From positions 1 through 34,966 of IMG/VR virus record IMGVR_UViG_3300021962_000332: a DNA stretch of 34,966 bases. One strand, given 5' to 3'. Source of the DNA: a virus. The notes under the pieces are model-generated. The model worked only from the letters and a program-made list of their open reading frames with translations. It did no database searches and was not told where the DNA came from. The translations under genes were made by a program, and so were the position numbers. This document shows positions 1 to 7,730 of this stretch, one piece after another (position 1 is the stretch's first letter; each line of letters starts with the position of its first letter).

Positions 1-730
1 GTATGTGGATATATCAAGCAGCAATGTAAATGCTGCGTTGCCATTTAGCGAAATAGATTACCTGTATAAAGATACGGGAACTATACTCGCTAAGAAATAC
101 AATGAGCTTGTCAATAAGGATTGGGGAGCCATTGATTATGTAGACGATCAGGTGCCTACCGACAGATTTACAGGGGGCATTTATAAGGTTGAGGTTCCGT
201 TCCATCACGCACAGTTTGAGCGTTTGACTGACCTTGATACGGGAAGTCAAACAGAGATAGTGATTGGTAAGTTTGTAGATGATAATACCGACCCTTATTT
301 TGGAAGCCCGTTAGTCTTTTATGCCGTAAGGCATAACATACCCGCTGGATATTCACTTGTAACCGCTGTGAATGCAAATAATGTGCCTACAGCTGTTAGC
401 AATGAGACTTATGCGAATCTACCGTTAAACACACTCGCTTTAAACGAAGTGACAAGCGACAAAAGCATTCACTTCACGGAGGAACTTGGAGAATACAATA
501 ACGTGGTATTTGAAGGGTCGCTATTCGAGGACTACCACAAGACCTATATACAGAATGTTTTTAAGCTAAACAACCGAATAACTAAGGTTACGGCTTACCT
601 GCCCCTTAGAATACTGCTAAACTATACATTGGCAGATAGATTTCAGATAGCGGGAAGGGTATACAAGATAAACAGCATACAAACCAATTTACTTACAGGT
701 AAATCAGAAATAGAACTACTCAATGATTAA
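1..730 (+). CDS. Tail-tip structural protein, C-terminal part (gene wraps around the window ends)
   Basis: This is the 3' part of a gene whose 5' part lies at 33631-34966. The frame is already open at the first bases, so the GTG at position 5 is not a real start. If the GT that both begins and ends the window is counted once, the frames fuse exactly (…DIGE-Y-VDISSSN…) into one protein of 687 residues. The C-terminal part is soluble and beta-rich, without membrane segments or catalytic motifs that I recognise. Its position between other tail genes and upstream of the tape measure gene suggests a tail-tip or baseplate component. That role is inferred from context. The stop overlaps the next small gene (ATG at 723). 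Confidence 0.75.
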   Translation, partial: YVDISSSNVNAALPFSEIDYLYKDTGTILAKKYNELVNKDWGAIDYVDDQVPTDRFTGGIYKVEVPFHHAQFERLTDLDTGSQTEIVIGKFVDDNTDPYFGSPLVFYAVRHNIPAGYSLVTAVNANNVPTAVSNETYANLPLNTLALNEVTSDKSIHFTEELGEYNNVVFEGSLFEDYHKTYIQNVFKLNNRITKVTAYLPLRILLNYTLADRFQIAGRVYKINSIQTNLLTGKSEIELLND

Positions 731-878
731 GAACATTATAGACCTGCTTAACTCCAATGAGTGGTTGGTAGGAGACGAAGATATAGACTTTGCTATGGGA
801 GCTAATAAGCTCCCAAGCACATACAAACAAGCTAAAGAACTAATTAAACGTAGAGGACATGGCAACAGAGGTAAATAA
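723..878 (+). CDS. Small protein between tail-tip and tape measure genes
   Basis: This 51-residue ORF begins MIKNIIDLLNSNEW and ends in a basic tail (KRRGHGNRGK). Its start overlaps the stop of the upstream tail gene, and its last 20 bases overlap the start of the tape measure gene, which is the tight packing of genuine phage genes. I do not recognise a family. A tail accessory or assembly role is possible from position only. Confidence 0.55.
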   Translation: MIKNIIDLLNSNEWLVGDEDIDFAMGANKLPSTYKQAKELIKRRGHGNRGK

Positions 879-2937
879 GATATTACTCGAATTAGAGTTT
901 GATGCCAAGGGGGTAATAACTAACCTTGATCAGGTTCAGAAGAAACTTAAAAGTGTCGGTGTCGACATAGAAAAGACTGGGAAACAGTTTCAGAACTTTG
1001 GCAAGGGTGCCAAACAAGGGGCCGATGCTGCTGGTATTGCGGGTGCTGCTGCTGCGGAATTAGGTAGAACCATCTCGGATTTGCCGTTTGGTATTAATGC
1101 GGTCACAAACAACATCTCTCAGCTTGGTTCGATGTTCTCTCTGCTTGTTGTGAAGACAGGCAGCTTTACCAAGGCCCTTGGTGCCTTGGGAAAAGTAATG
1201 AGGGGTCCTGCTGGAATTCTCATTCTATTTCAGATTGCTGTTGCTGCATTAGAGTTCTTCTCTAAGAGACAGCAAAAGGCGACAAAAGACGTTTTAGACT
1301 TTAACAACTCTGTTGATGCACAGATAGATGGACTCGATGAAGTCGCAAGAGCTTTTGACGATTTAAACGCATCTGAGGCAAAAAGATTGGACCTTCTTGA
1401 GAGATCAAAGGTACTTGGAGATAAAGTTTTAGAAGCATACAAACAGGAGGCCTTAACAAGACAAGAAATTGCCAATCTCGCAGCATTAGAAAGAGATGCT
1501 GCTAAAGCTAAACAAGAATTAGAGAAAAATAATACTAAGCGCACAGAGGAAAGAAAGAAGCTTGAGGAGGAACTTCTTGATATAGCTAAAAGCGAGGAAA
1601 GGCTTGAAACAAGGAGAAATAATCTTAGAAGGCAGGGTATTAGCGAAGAGCAAATTGCCGCAGAGACGGCAAATCAGGCTTTAGAGGTATCAGATGAAAG
1701 GCGTGTAGTTGAGGGACAAATTGTAGAAATAAAGAAGCAGCAGAGATTAGAGGAGGAGGGTATTTATAAGACATTACAAGATGCTCAAAAAATAAGGGAA
1801 CTTGCAGCTCAAAGAATGTCTGCCGAGGAGGAGTTGGCAAAAAAAAGACTTGATCTTCAGTCAAAAATACTTGAACTTGAGAAAAAGAGTCTTAGCGAGA
1901 GTGGCGTTCAAGTTGTAGAGCAGCAGCGTGAAAATCAAAGAAAGATATATGAGCTTGCCTTAAAGAGACTTGATGATGAGAAGAAGAAGGAGCTTCAGAA
2001 CATTACCGATCCAAAGACAATAAGTCTAATTAGGGAAAAATACGAGGTGCTTGCCGAATCAGCGGCATTAGACTTTAAATCTGCAATAGAAGGTATTAAG
2101 TTCGAAAAGATACCTGTAGAGATTCAGCCAATGGTCAGCTTTAAAGACCTTATTGATCCTCCTCAAACGGAGGCTCAAAAATGGGCTTCGGATCAGATAA
2201 AAAAATATGGCAAGGCCATAGAAGGAGAGCTTGTAAAAAGAGAAGAGTCTAAAGGGGAGAGAAACTTCTTCTTAGACACCTTTGGAATAAGTGAAGAGAA
2301 TTTACAAGCGGGAATAGCTGCGGCTCAAACAGCCTTAAGCACGTTAGGTGATGTATTTTCCGCTCAAGCAGAGCGAGAAATTGCCGTAGAGACTAACAGA
2401 ACAAACATGATGAATGACCAGCTAAGGCAAAGGCTGGCCAACGAGCAATTAAGCGCTGATGAGAGAGATAAAATTAATCAGCAAATAGCAAGAAACGAAG
2501 CTGAACTCGTAAGAAAGGAAAATGAGATTAATAAGAAGCGTTTTGAGCAGGAGAAAGCTGTTAATATAGCCTTAGCCACAGTAAATACCTTTTCTGCCGC
2601 TACAGGAGTTCTTAAAGACACTGAGGGAGGTACATTTGCTCGTATTGCAGGAATGATAGCCGTAATTGGGGCTGGTCTTGCTCAAGTGGCAATTATTGCA
2701 AAACAACAGTTTACAGCAAAGGCAATCCCAGCGCCAAACTTATCAGGTCTTGGTGGAGCAGGAGGCGCAGGAGGCGCAGAGCCACAATTCAATGTTATTG
2801 GCGCCACGGGACAGAATCAGTTGGCAGCAGCCATAGCTGCGACCCAACAACAGCCTGTAAAAGCCTATGTAGTGTCTAATGATGTAACCACAGCACAGTC
2901 TCTTGACAGAAACATTGTTGCTGAGGCCTCATTATAG
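859..2937 (+). CDS. Tail tape measure protein
   Basis: A 692-residue protein with typical tape-measure architecture. It has an alpha-helical N-terminus, a glycine/alanine-rich stretch at residues 50-70, a hydrophobic segment at about 117-134, a long charged coiled coil from about 170 to 390, a second helical block, another hydrophobic segment at about 596-615, and a Gly-rich linker near 630-640. Tape measure proteins set tail length and are ejected with the DNA. Known scaling of about 1.5 angstrom per residue would predict a tail near 100 nm, which is an inference. It lies downstream of the tail chaperone and tail-tip genes. It is short for the family but complete. The start at 859 overlaps the small upstream gene. 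Confidence 0.88.
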   Translation: MATEVNKILLELEFDAKGVITNLDQVQKKLKSVGVDIEKTGKQFQNFGKGAKQGADAAGIAGAAAAELGRTISDLPFGINAVTNNISQLGSMFSLLVVKTGSFTKALGALGKVMRGPAGILILFQIAVAALEFFSKRQQKATKDVLDFNNSVDAQIDGLDEVARAFDDLNASEAKRLDLLERSKVLGDKVLEAYKQEALTRQEIANLAALERDAAKAKQELEKNNTKRTEERKKLEEELLDIAKSEERLETRRNNLRRQGISEEQIAAETANQALEVSDERRVVEGQIVEIKKQQRLEEEGIYKTLQDAQKIRELAAQRMSAEEELAKKRLDLQSKILELEKKSLSESGVQVVEQQRENQRKIYELALKRLDDEKKKELQNITDPKTISLIREKYEVLAESAALDFKSAIEGIKFEKIPVEIQPMVSFKDLIDPPQTEAQKWASDQIKKYGKAIEGELVKREESKGERNFFLDTFGISEENLQAGIAAAQTALSTLGDVFSAQAEREIAVETNRTNMMNDQLRQRLANEQLSADERDKINQQIARNEAELVRKENEINKKRFEQEKAVNIALATVNTFSAATGVLKDTEGGTFARIAGMIAVIGAGLAQVAIIAKQQFTAKAIPAPNLSGLGGAGGAGGAEPQFNVIGATGQNQLAAAIAATQQQPVKAYVVSNDVTTAQSLDRNIVAEASL

Positions 2938-2967
2938 AACAAAAAATAATTAATAAGTTATCTTAAT

Positions 2968-4149
2968 ATGGAAGATAAGGTTTACGAACTATTTATAGAG
3001 GACGATAATGAGTTTAGCGGAGTAGAAGCTATCTCTATTGTCGGAGAGCCTGCTATTGAAGAGGATTTTGTTGCGCTAAAGGCGCACAAAATACAAATGG
3101 CAGAGGTAAACGCAGAAAAACGCATCTTAATGGGTCCTGCGCTTATTCCAAACAAGAAAATATACCGCAGAAACGACTTAGGAGACGAATATCACATCTT
3201 TTTTAGCGAAGATACCGTCAGAAAGGCCTCTCAGCTCTTCTTAAGCAGGGGAAACCAGAATAATTCTACTCTTGAGCATGAATACAAGCTAAAAGGTATG
3301 TCTGTAGTCGAGTCTTGGATTGTAGAAGACGAAAACAAAGACAAATCAGCCTTTTATGGGCTGTCTATGCCTAAAGGAACCTGGATGGTCTCTGTAAAGG
3401 TAAATAATGAAGAAGTTTGGGAGGAGTTTGTCAAAACAGGCAAGGTTAAGGGCTTTTCAATCGAGGGGTACTTCTCGGACAACGCTATTAGACCTAAAGA
3501 ACAAGTAGAAGAGGAGCTTTGCAGCGATTGCTTTGAAGAGCTGCAAGCAGAATACGCCCTTTTAGAGGCTGTAGCAGCCTTAGAAGACGTAGAGTTAGAA
3601 TCCTATGGAGGGTACCCAGAAAGTGCCTCTAACAACGCTAAATTAGGTATAGAACGCAATAAAGAGTTAGGTAATAAATGCGCAACACAGGTCGGAAAGG
3701 TAAGAGCGCAACAGCTCGCACGAAAAGAGAAGTTCACGCTATCGACTTTGAAGAGAATATACAGTTACCTAAGCCGAGCAGAAGCATATTACGACCCAGC
3801 AAAGCCAGAGGCTTGCGGTACGATTAGCTATTTGCTATGGGGAGGCAAATCAATGAAGAACTGGGTAGAGTCTAAATTAAAGGGCTTAGACGAGCTTGCC
3901 TCTCAGAAGGTAAGCGATGACTTAGCCATTATAGATGATAGATTGGCTTATGCTTCTAAAGAAATGGCAGAGAAGGCAGCCAAGGACATAGGATGCGAAG
4001 GAGTGCATGAACACGAGTTCGAGGATCAGATGTGGTATATGCCTTGTCAGCAGCATAATCTAAAAGCTCCTTGTCAAGATGGATATGAGCAAATAGGAAT
4101 GAAAGAAAAAGATGGACGTAAAGTTCCTAACTGTGTTCCTATTCAGTAA
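2968..4149 (+). CDS. XkdF-type prohead serine protease with C-terminal extension
   Basis: A 393-residue capsid maturation protease of the PBSX XkdF type. Residues 50-170 carry the hallmark blocks RILMGPALIP, the histidine motif TLEHE (H104), VVESWIVED, PKGTW, and the serine motif KGFSIEGYF (S164). H104 and S164 are the likely catalytic pair. Residues 180-190 hold a CxxC. Residues about 215-310 form a second block (YPESASNNAK … AQQLARKE … LLWGGKSMKNWVESKLKG) often seen fused to such proteases. The last 40 residues hold QDGYEQIGMKEKDGRKVPNC, a signature I associate with Bacteroidota phage head proteins. It probably processes scaffold and capsid protein during head assembly. The scaffold and major capsid genes follow within 3 kb. 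Confidence 0.85.
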   Translation: MEDKVYELFIEDDNEFSGVEAISIVGEPAIEEDFVALKAHKIQMAEVNAEKRILMGPALIPNKKIYRRNDLGDEYHIFFSEDTVRKASQLFLSRGNQNNSTLEHEYKLKGMSVVESWIVEDENKDKSAFYGLSMPKGTWMVSVKVNNEEVWEEFVKTGKVKGFSIEGYFSDNAIRPKEQVEEELCSDCFEELQAEYALLEAVAALEDVELESYGGYPESASNNAKLGIERNKELGNKCATQVGKVRAQQLARKEKFTLSTLKRIYSYLSRAEAYYDPAKPEACGTISYLLWGGKSMKNWVESKLKGLDELASQKVSDDLAIIDDRLAYASKEMAEKAAKDIGCEGVHEHEFEDQMWYMPCQQHNLKAPCQDGYEQIGMKEKDGRKVPNCVPIQ

Positions 4150-4277
4150 TGGCTAAACAGATTATATCTATAAAGATAGAGAAGCCCAAAAAACGAGGGG
4201 TTCAAGCTAAAACTAAGACAAGCACGTCTAAGACATCTAAGAATTATAAGAAACCGTATAGAGGACAAGGTAGATGA
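4149..4277 (+). CDS. Small lysine-rich basic protein
   Basis: A 42-residue, very basic ORF ending in NYKKPYRGQGR. It starts in a TAATG overlap with the protease gene and ends in an ATGA overlap with the next gene, so it sits inside a tightly coupled head operon. The positive charge suggests nucleic-acid or capsid-interior binding, but that is only an inference. The Lys/Arg-rich 'YKKPYRGQG' ending looks familiar from head regions of Bacteroidota phages. No domain can be named. Confidence 0.6.
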   Translation: MAKQIISIKIEKPKKRGVQAKTKTSTSKTSKNYKKPYRGQGR

Positions 4278-4903
4278 TTAAGAACACATCATATAAGGTA
4301 CAGGCAGACGTTAACACAGAATCAGAGCGTCTATATTACCAAATAGAAGAAGGTGCATTTGTGCATACAACCGCAGGTGTATGGACGGTTTTTGACGGGG
4401 AATGGGTAAAGCTCTATCCGCAATCAGGCACAGGTACGGGTCTTGGTTGGACACGCTACGATGACGGACAATTTACTTCAGAAGCCAAGCTGACCTTAGC
4501 TCAAGGCGTAGAAGTAGTCTTGCCAAATAACGCTGCGAGCGTTTACAGAAGCCAAACAGGAATTGATTACTACAACTCTTCTACGCTAAAAGTGTTAGCG
4601 GACAATGAGAACGATACCTACATAATGACTATCGTGTTTAAGTATCAAGCCCCTAATGCGAATCAGACCTACTTAGAGATACATTTCGAGGGAGGGAACG
4701 GAACTCCATACGACAGAATCCGAGATACGATTACCTTCCCTAAAGGAAACGATGCAGCTCACGATTATCATGGAGTATTCCAATACTATGCAGATGCGAA
4801 CTTTATAAGTAATGGCAGTCAATGGAATATAACCGCAGTAGGTGGAGCTGCTCAGATATGGGATATTATTTACTTCATCCAAAAGACACAGAATTATGCG
4901 TAG
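4274..4903 (+). CDS. Putative head decoration or fibre protein
   Basis: A 209-residue, beta-rich protein with many aromatic and small polar residues and no signal peptide, membrane segment or cysteine. The C-terminal half (TYIMTIVFKYQAP … QIWDIIYFIQKTQ) has the alternating hydrophobic pattern of a jelly-roll or trimeric beta fold. Placed between prohead protease and scaffold/capsid genes, it could be a capsid decoration or head-fibre protein. This is inference from position and composition. It is tightly coupled to the genes before and after it. Confidence 0.6.
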   Translation: MIKNTSYKVQADVNTESERLYYQIEEGAFVHTTAGVWTVFDGEWVKLYPQSGTGTGLGWTRYDDGQFTSEAKLTLAQGVEVVLPNNAASVYRSQTGIDYYNSSTLKVLADNENDTYIMTIVFKYQAPNANQTYLEIHFEGGNGTPYDRIRDTITFPKGNDAAHDYHGVFQYYADANFISNGSQWNITAVGGAAQIWDIIYFIQKTQNYA

Positions 4904-5045
4904 ATCACCTTACGGAGAGAAGTGGAGCAGAACAAGCCCAAGGTCAAGCCGTAGGGCTTGTCTATGTGCTAAGAAGAATACCTACAGCAGAAAGTGCTGT
5001 AAGGGCAGAATGATAAACCAAGGAATTGGTTTTATAGGAGGTTGA
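4896..5045 (+). CDS. Small basic Cys-rich protein (CLC…KCC motif)
   Basis: A 49-residue ORF starting at the ATG at 4896, which overlaps the end of the preceding gene. It is rich in Arg and Ser at the N-terminus and has the cysteine pattern ACLC-x7-KCC followed by a glycine-rich end (NQGIGFIGG). I recognise this CLC/KCC/QGIG layout as a recurrent tiny protein in head regions of Bacteroidota phages. The function is unknown. Four cysteines within 15 residues could bind a metal ion. An in-frame longer form from further upstream is unlikely, because it would lie wholly within the preceding gene. Confidence 0.65.
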   Translation: MRRSPYGEKWSRTSPRSSRRACLCAKKNTYSRKCCKGRMINQGIGFIGG

Positions 5046-5096
5046 AAATACAACAAGTAAAAGATTAATAGTTAACCTAATATAAATTAGAATTTT

Positions 5097-5567
5097 ATGA
5101 AAGCAAGTGAAATTGTAGACAAACTCAAGTCTGTTTTGCTTTCTACTGAAGAAGAGCCACAGGCAGAACTTGCCACAGCGCAAGAAACTGCTGAGGCTGC
5201 TGAAGTAGAAGTAAACGAGGCTGTAGAATTGGCCGAATACGAGGACAAAATGGAAGATGAAGTCGTAGACGAGGTCGAAGAAGTAAAAGAAGTAGAGTAT
5301 GTAAGCAAAGATGATTTCGAGAAAGCTGTTGCTGAAATCAAAGCTATGTACGATGCTTTAGTAGAAAAGATGGGATCTGAAGATATGGGAATGGAAGTTC
5401 CTACTGAAGATCTTGCAAAAGAAGAGTTGTCTTCTCAAGAAGACGGTGCAGAGCCAATCGCTCACGCTCCAGAAGCTCAAGCAGCAGCTCCTAAGTTTAG
5501 ATCTTTTGCATCTAACAGGTCACGCAATACTATGGATATTGTGTACGCAAAAATGTTTAATAAGTAA
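5097..5567 (+). CDS. Putative capsid scaffold protein
   Basis: A 156-residue, strongly acidic protein (long Glu/Asp-rich stretch at residues 15-90) with predicted helices and a basic, less charged C-terminus (KFRSFASNRSRNTMDIVYAKMFNK). Acidic helical protein followed by a basic capsid-binding tail, immediately before the major capsid gene and after the prohead protease, is the classic arrangement for a scaffolding protein. The C-terminal basic segment would contact capsid subunits. The identification rests on composition and position, not on a sequence family. Confidence 0.72.
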   Translation: MKASEIVDKLKSVLLSTEEEPQAELATAQETAEAAEVEVNEAVELAEYEDKMEDEVVDEVEEVKEVEYVSKDDFEKAVAEIKAMYDALVEKMGSEDMGMEVPTEDLAKEELSSQEDGAEPIAHAPEAQAAAPKFRSFASNRSRNTMDIVYAKMFNK

Positions 5568-5583
5568 AAATCAATAATTAAAA

Positions 5584-6528
5584 ATGGCAACAACAACTTC
5601 AATTACTACAACCTACGCTGGCCAGTTTGCCAATGAGTATATCTCGGCTGCGTTACTTTCAGGAAAGACCCTGAATGATGGTGCTATCAGCATCAAACCA
5701 AACATCAAGTACAAAGAAGTCATCAAGAAGGTGGCTACTGCTGACATCATCAAAGACGCTACTTGCGACTTTACTGATACAGGAACAGTTACTTTGACTG
5801 AGAGAATCCTTGCTCCAGAAGAATTCCAAGTAAACGTAGAGCTTTGTAAAAAAGACTTCCGTTCAGATTGGGAAGCTATCCAAATGGGAATTGGTGCATT
5901 TGACCAACTTCCTCCTTCATTCGCTGATTTCCTTATCGCTCACGTTGCTGGTAAAGTAGCTGAGAAGACTGAGCAAAACATCTGGGGTGGTGTAAACGGT
6001 ACCGCAGGTGAGTTTGACGGATTCACAGTTCTTATGGCTGCTGACGGAGATGTAAACGATGCTGCTAACGGTGGAGAAACTGCTTTCTCTTCTTCTAACA
6101 TCATCACTCTTTTAGGAAACACAGTTGATGCGCTTCCTTCTGCTGTTTACGGTAAAGAAGATTTGACTATCTATGTTCCAACTGCTGCTTTCCAAGCTTA
6201 CGTTCGTGCATTAGGTGGATTCGGAGCTTCAGGTCTTGGTGCTGCGGGTATCAACGCTCAAGGTACTCAATGGTACAACATGGGTAACGCTTTGGCCTTC
6301 GAAGGAATCAAAGTTCAGTTAGCTCCAGGTATGCCATCTGACCACATCGTTGCAGGTGAGGCCTCTAACCTATACTTCGGTACAGGACTACTTTCTGACC
6401 ATAACGAAGTTAAGGTTCTTGACATGGGAGACCTTGATGGTTCTCAAAACGTAAGAGTAATCATGCGATTTACTTCAGGCGTACAGTACGGTATTGGTTC
6501 AGACCTTGCACTACTTACTTTAGCTTAA
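5584..6528 (+). CDS. Major capsid protein
   Basis: A 314-residue protein beginning MATTTSITTTYAGQFANEYI. It contains repeated Gly/Ala-rich segments, a central block with YVPTAAFQAYVRALGG, and the C-terminal pattern VRVIMRFTSGVQYGIGSDL, all typical of HK97-fold capsid proteins of Bacteroidota phages. Codon choice is visibly more biased than in neighbours (many GCT, GGT, ATC and TTC codons), as expected for a very highly expressed gene. It follows the scaffold gene by 16 bases and is followed by a strong terminator, which suggests that head mRNA ends here and accumulates. Confidence 0.85.
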   Translation: MATTTSITTTYAGQFANEYISAALLSGKTLNDGAISIKPNIKYKEVIKKVATADIIKDATCDFTDTGTVTLTERILAPEEFQVNVELCKKDFRSDWEAIQMGIGAFDQLPPSFADFLIAHVAGKVAEKTEQNIWGGVNGTAGEFDGFTVLMAADGDVNDAANGGETAFSSSNIITLLGNTVDALPSAVYGKEDLTIYVPTAAFQAYVRALGGFGASGLGAAGINAQGTQWYNMGNALAFEGIKVQLAPGMPSDHIVAGEASNLYFGTGLLSDHNEVKVLDMGDLDGSQNVRVIMRFTSGVQYGIGSDLALLTLA

Positions 6529-6550
6529 TAAATAATTGTTCAACAAGAAA

Positions 6551-6586
6551 GGGTAGGTAAGCCTTGAAGCCTACCTGCCCTTTTTT
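6551..6586 (+). terminator. Rho-independent terminator after capsid gene
   Basis: Two 12-base arms (6551-6562 and 6569-6580) pair with one mismatch and one G-U pair around a six-base loop, followed directly by six T. It separates the capsid gene from the tail tube gene. Confidence 0.85.
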
Positions 6587-6606
6587 AATATAAAAAAATA
6601 TAAACT

Positions 6607-7122
6607 ATGGCTTGCAACATTGATACTGGGAGAACGCTTCCTTGTAGAGATTCGGTAGGTGGTCTGAAGAATGTATACTTCATCAATTACGATGCTGCTG
6701 CTTCTCTTCCTCTTGTTACTACAGCAGGAAGTGAAGATACAGTTGCATTTGATGGTGTATGGGATGCTACAAACTACCAATACGCACTCAAAGGGACTTC
6801 CTCTTTAACAACAAATATCCAAGCTTCTCGTGAGAACGGAACCGTTGCTTTCGAGCAAGTATTGGAGCTTACCTTACCTAAGCTATCAAAAGAAGATAAC
6901 TATCAAGTTAAACTTCTTGCTTGGGGAAGACCACGCATCGTTGTAGAAGACTATAACGGAAACTACTTCTTAGTAGGAAGAGAGCATGGTGCTGATGTAA
7001 CAGGAGGTACTATTGTAACAGGAGCTGCTATGGGAGACCTAAGCGGATATACTCTTAGCTTCACAGCTATGGAGCTTACTCCTGCCAACCTTTGCACAGG
7101 AAGCATTGCTTCTCCATCATAG
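6607..7122 (+). CDS. Major tail tube protein
   Basis: A 171-residue protein starting MACNIDTGRTLPCRDSVGG, a beginning I associate with tail tube proteins in phages of Bacteroidota. The rest is beta-rich with alternating polar and hydrophobic residues (FEQVLELTLPKLSKEDN … GYTLSFTAMEL), fitting the tube fold. Codon use is biased like that of the capsid gene, indicating high expression. It is bounded by terminators on both sides (6551-6586 and 7147-7176), so it may be transcribed as its own unit or by read-through, as expected for a protein needed in many copies. Confidence 0.8.
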   Translation: MACNIDTGRTLPCRDSVGGLKNVYFINYDAAASLPLVTTAGSEDTVAFDGVWDATNYQYALKGTSSLTTNIQASRENGTVAFEQVLELTLPKLSKEDNYQVKLLAWGRPRIVVEDYNGNYFLVGREHGADVTGGTIVTGAAMGDLSGYTLSFTAMELTPANLCTGSIASPS

Positions 7123-7146
7123 TAAGGAATAATAAATCTTTACTAT

Positions 7147-7176
7147 AAAAAGAGGCCCTATGAGGCCTCTTTTTTA
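7147..7176 (+). terminator. Rho-independent terminator after tail tube gene
   Basis: AAAAGAGGCC pairs with GGCCTCTTTT around the loop CTATGA, and the 3' arm runs into a T-tract. This is a strong stem ending the tail tube transcript. Confidence 0.85.
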
Positions 7177-7206
7177 TTGCTAATAGAAAACAAAAAATAG
7201 GACTTT

Positions 7207-7219
7207 TAGTTATCCTATT
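7207..7219 (+). promoter_or_regulatory. TAGTTATCCTATT motif abutting the GTG start at 7220
   Basis: The same 13 bases occur at 30892-30904 just before another late-gene start, and ten of them occur at 26871-26880. It could be the core of a late promoter or a protein-binding site. If it is a promoter element, the mRNA would have almost no leader. Confidence 0.4.
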
Positions 7220-7729
7220 GTGATACGATTACAACCGATACAGATACCGCAGACATTTAACATTATTCCATCGTCTTACGATTTGAATACGTTGAATGCT
7301 GCGACAGTAACCCTTGTAGAAAACGGGTTCTCAAAATCCTATGAATACGATGGTGTCGACAAGATATGGTCATCGCTTGCAGATGACTGGAATCTTACAC
7401 AGGAGTATTTTCTCGACTCTGACTATACTTTCGATTTTTCACTATCTAATAACGGCAATTATATACAAGTAGAGTTTCTGGCCCCCATAACCTTAAAGGA
7501 GGGTGAGATATATACTATTACTGTAAAGAGTGACGACAACATATTCTACAAAGACTTAATATATATAGGCGAAAATCAATTCGACTATATATGGTCGTTA
7601 ATAGATGAAGACTGGGACACTACCGAAAAAGATTTCATAGACGTAGAAACAAGTAAAAAAGATGTGTTTACTTTGCCCGACAATTATGACGAGTATAACC
7701 CAGGCAAAACAGAATACATAGTATTATAA
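7220..7729 (+). CDS. Conserved-type protein upstream of portal, unknown function
   Basis: A 169-residue protein beginning at GTG. No in-frame ATG lies nearby, and the motif at 7207-7219 ends right at the start. It contains an internal tandem similarity: IWSSLADDWNLT (near residue 49) and IWSLIDEDWDTT (near residue 127), suggesting two related beta-sandwich units. No membrane segment or catalytic motif is visible. It is spaced one base from the portal gene, so a virion or head-assembly role is plausible. I cannot name the family. Confidence 0.65.
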   Translation: MIRLQPIQIPQTFNIIPSSYDLNTLNAATVTLVENGFSKSYEYDGVDKIWSSLADDWNLTQEYFLDSDYTFDFSLSNNGNYIQVEFLAPITLKEGEIYTITVKSDDNIFYKDLIYIGENQFDYIWSLIDEDWDTTEKDFIDVETSKKDVFTLPDNYDEYNPGKTEYIVL

Positions 7730-7730
7730 T

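Noticed and set aside
5-250. Separate gene starting at the GTG at position 5
   Set aside because: The frame is open to the window edge and joins the gene at 33631 through the shared GT, so this is the inside of a longer gene.
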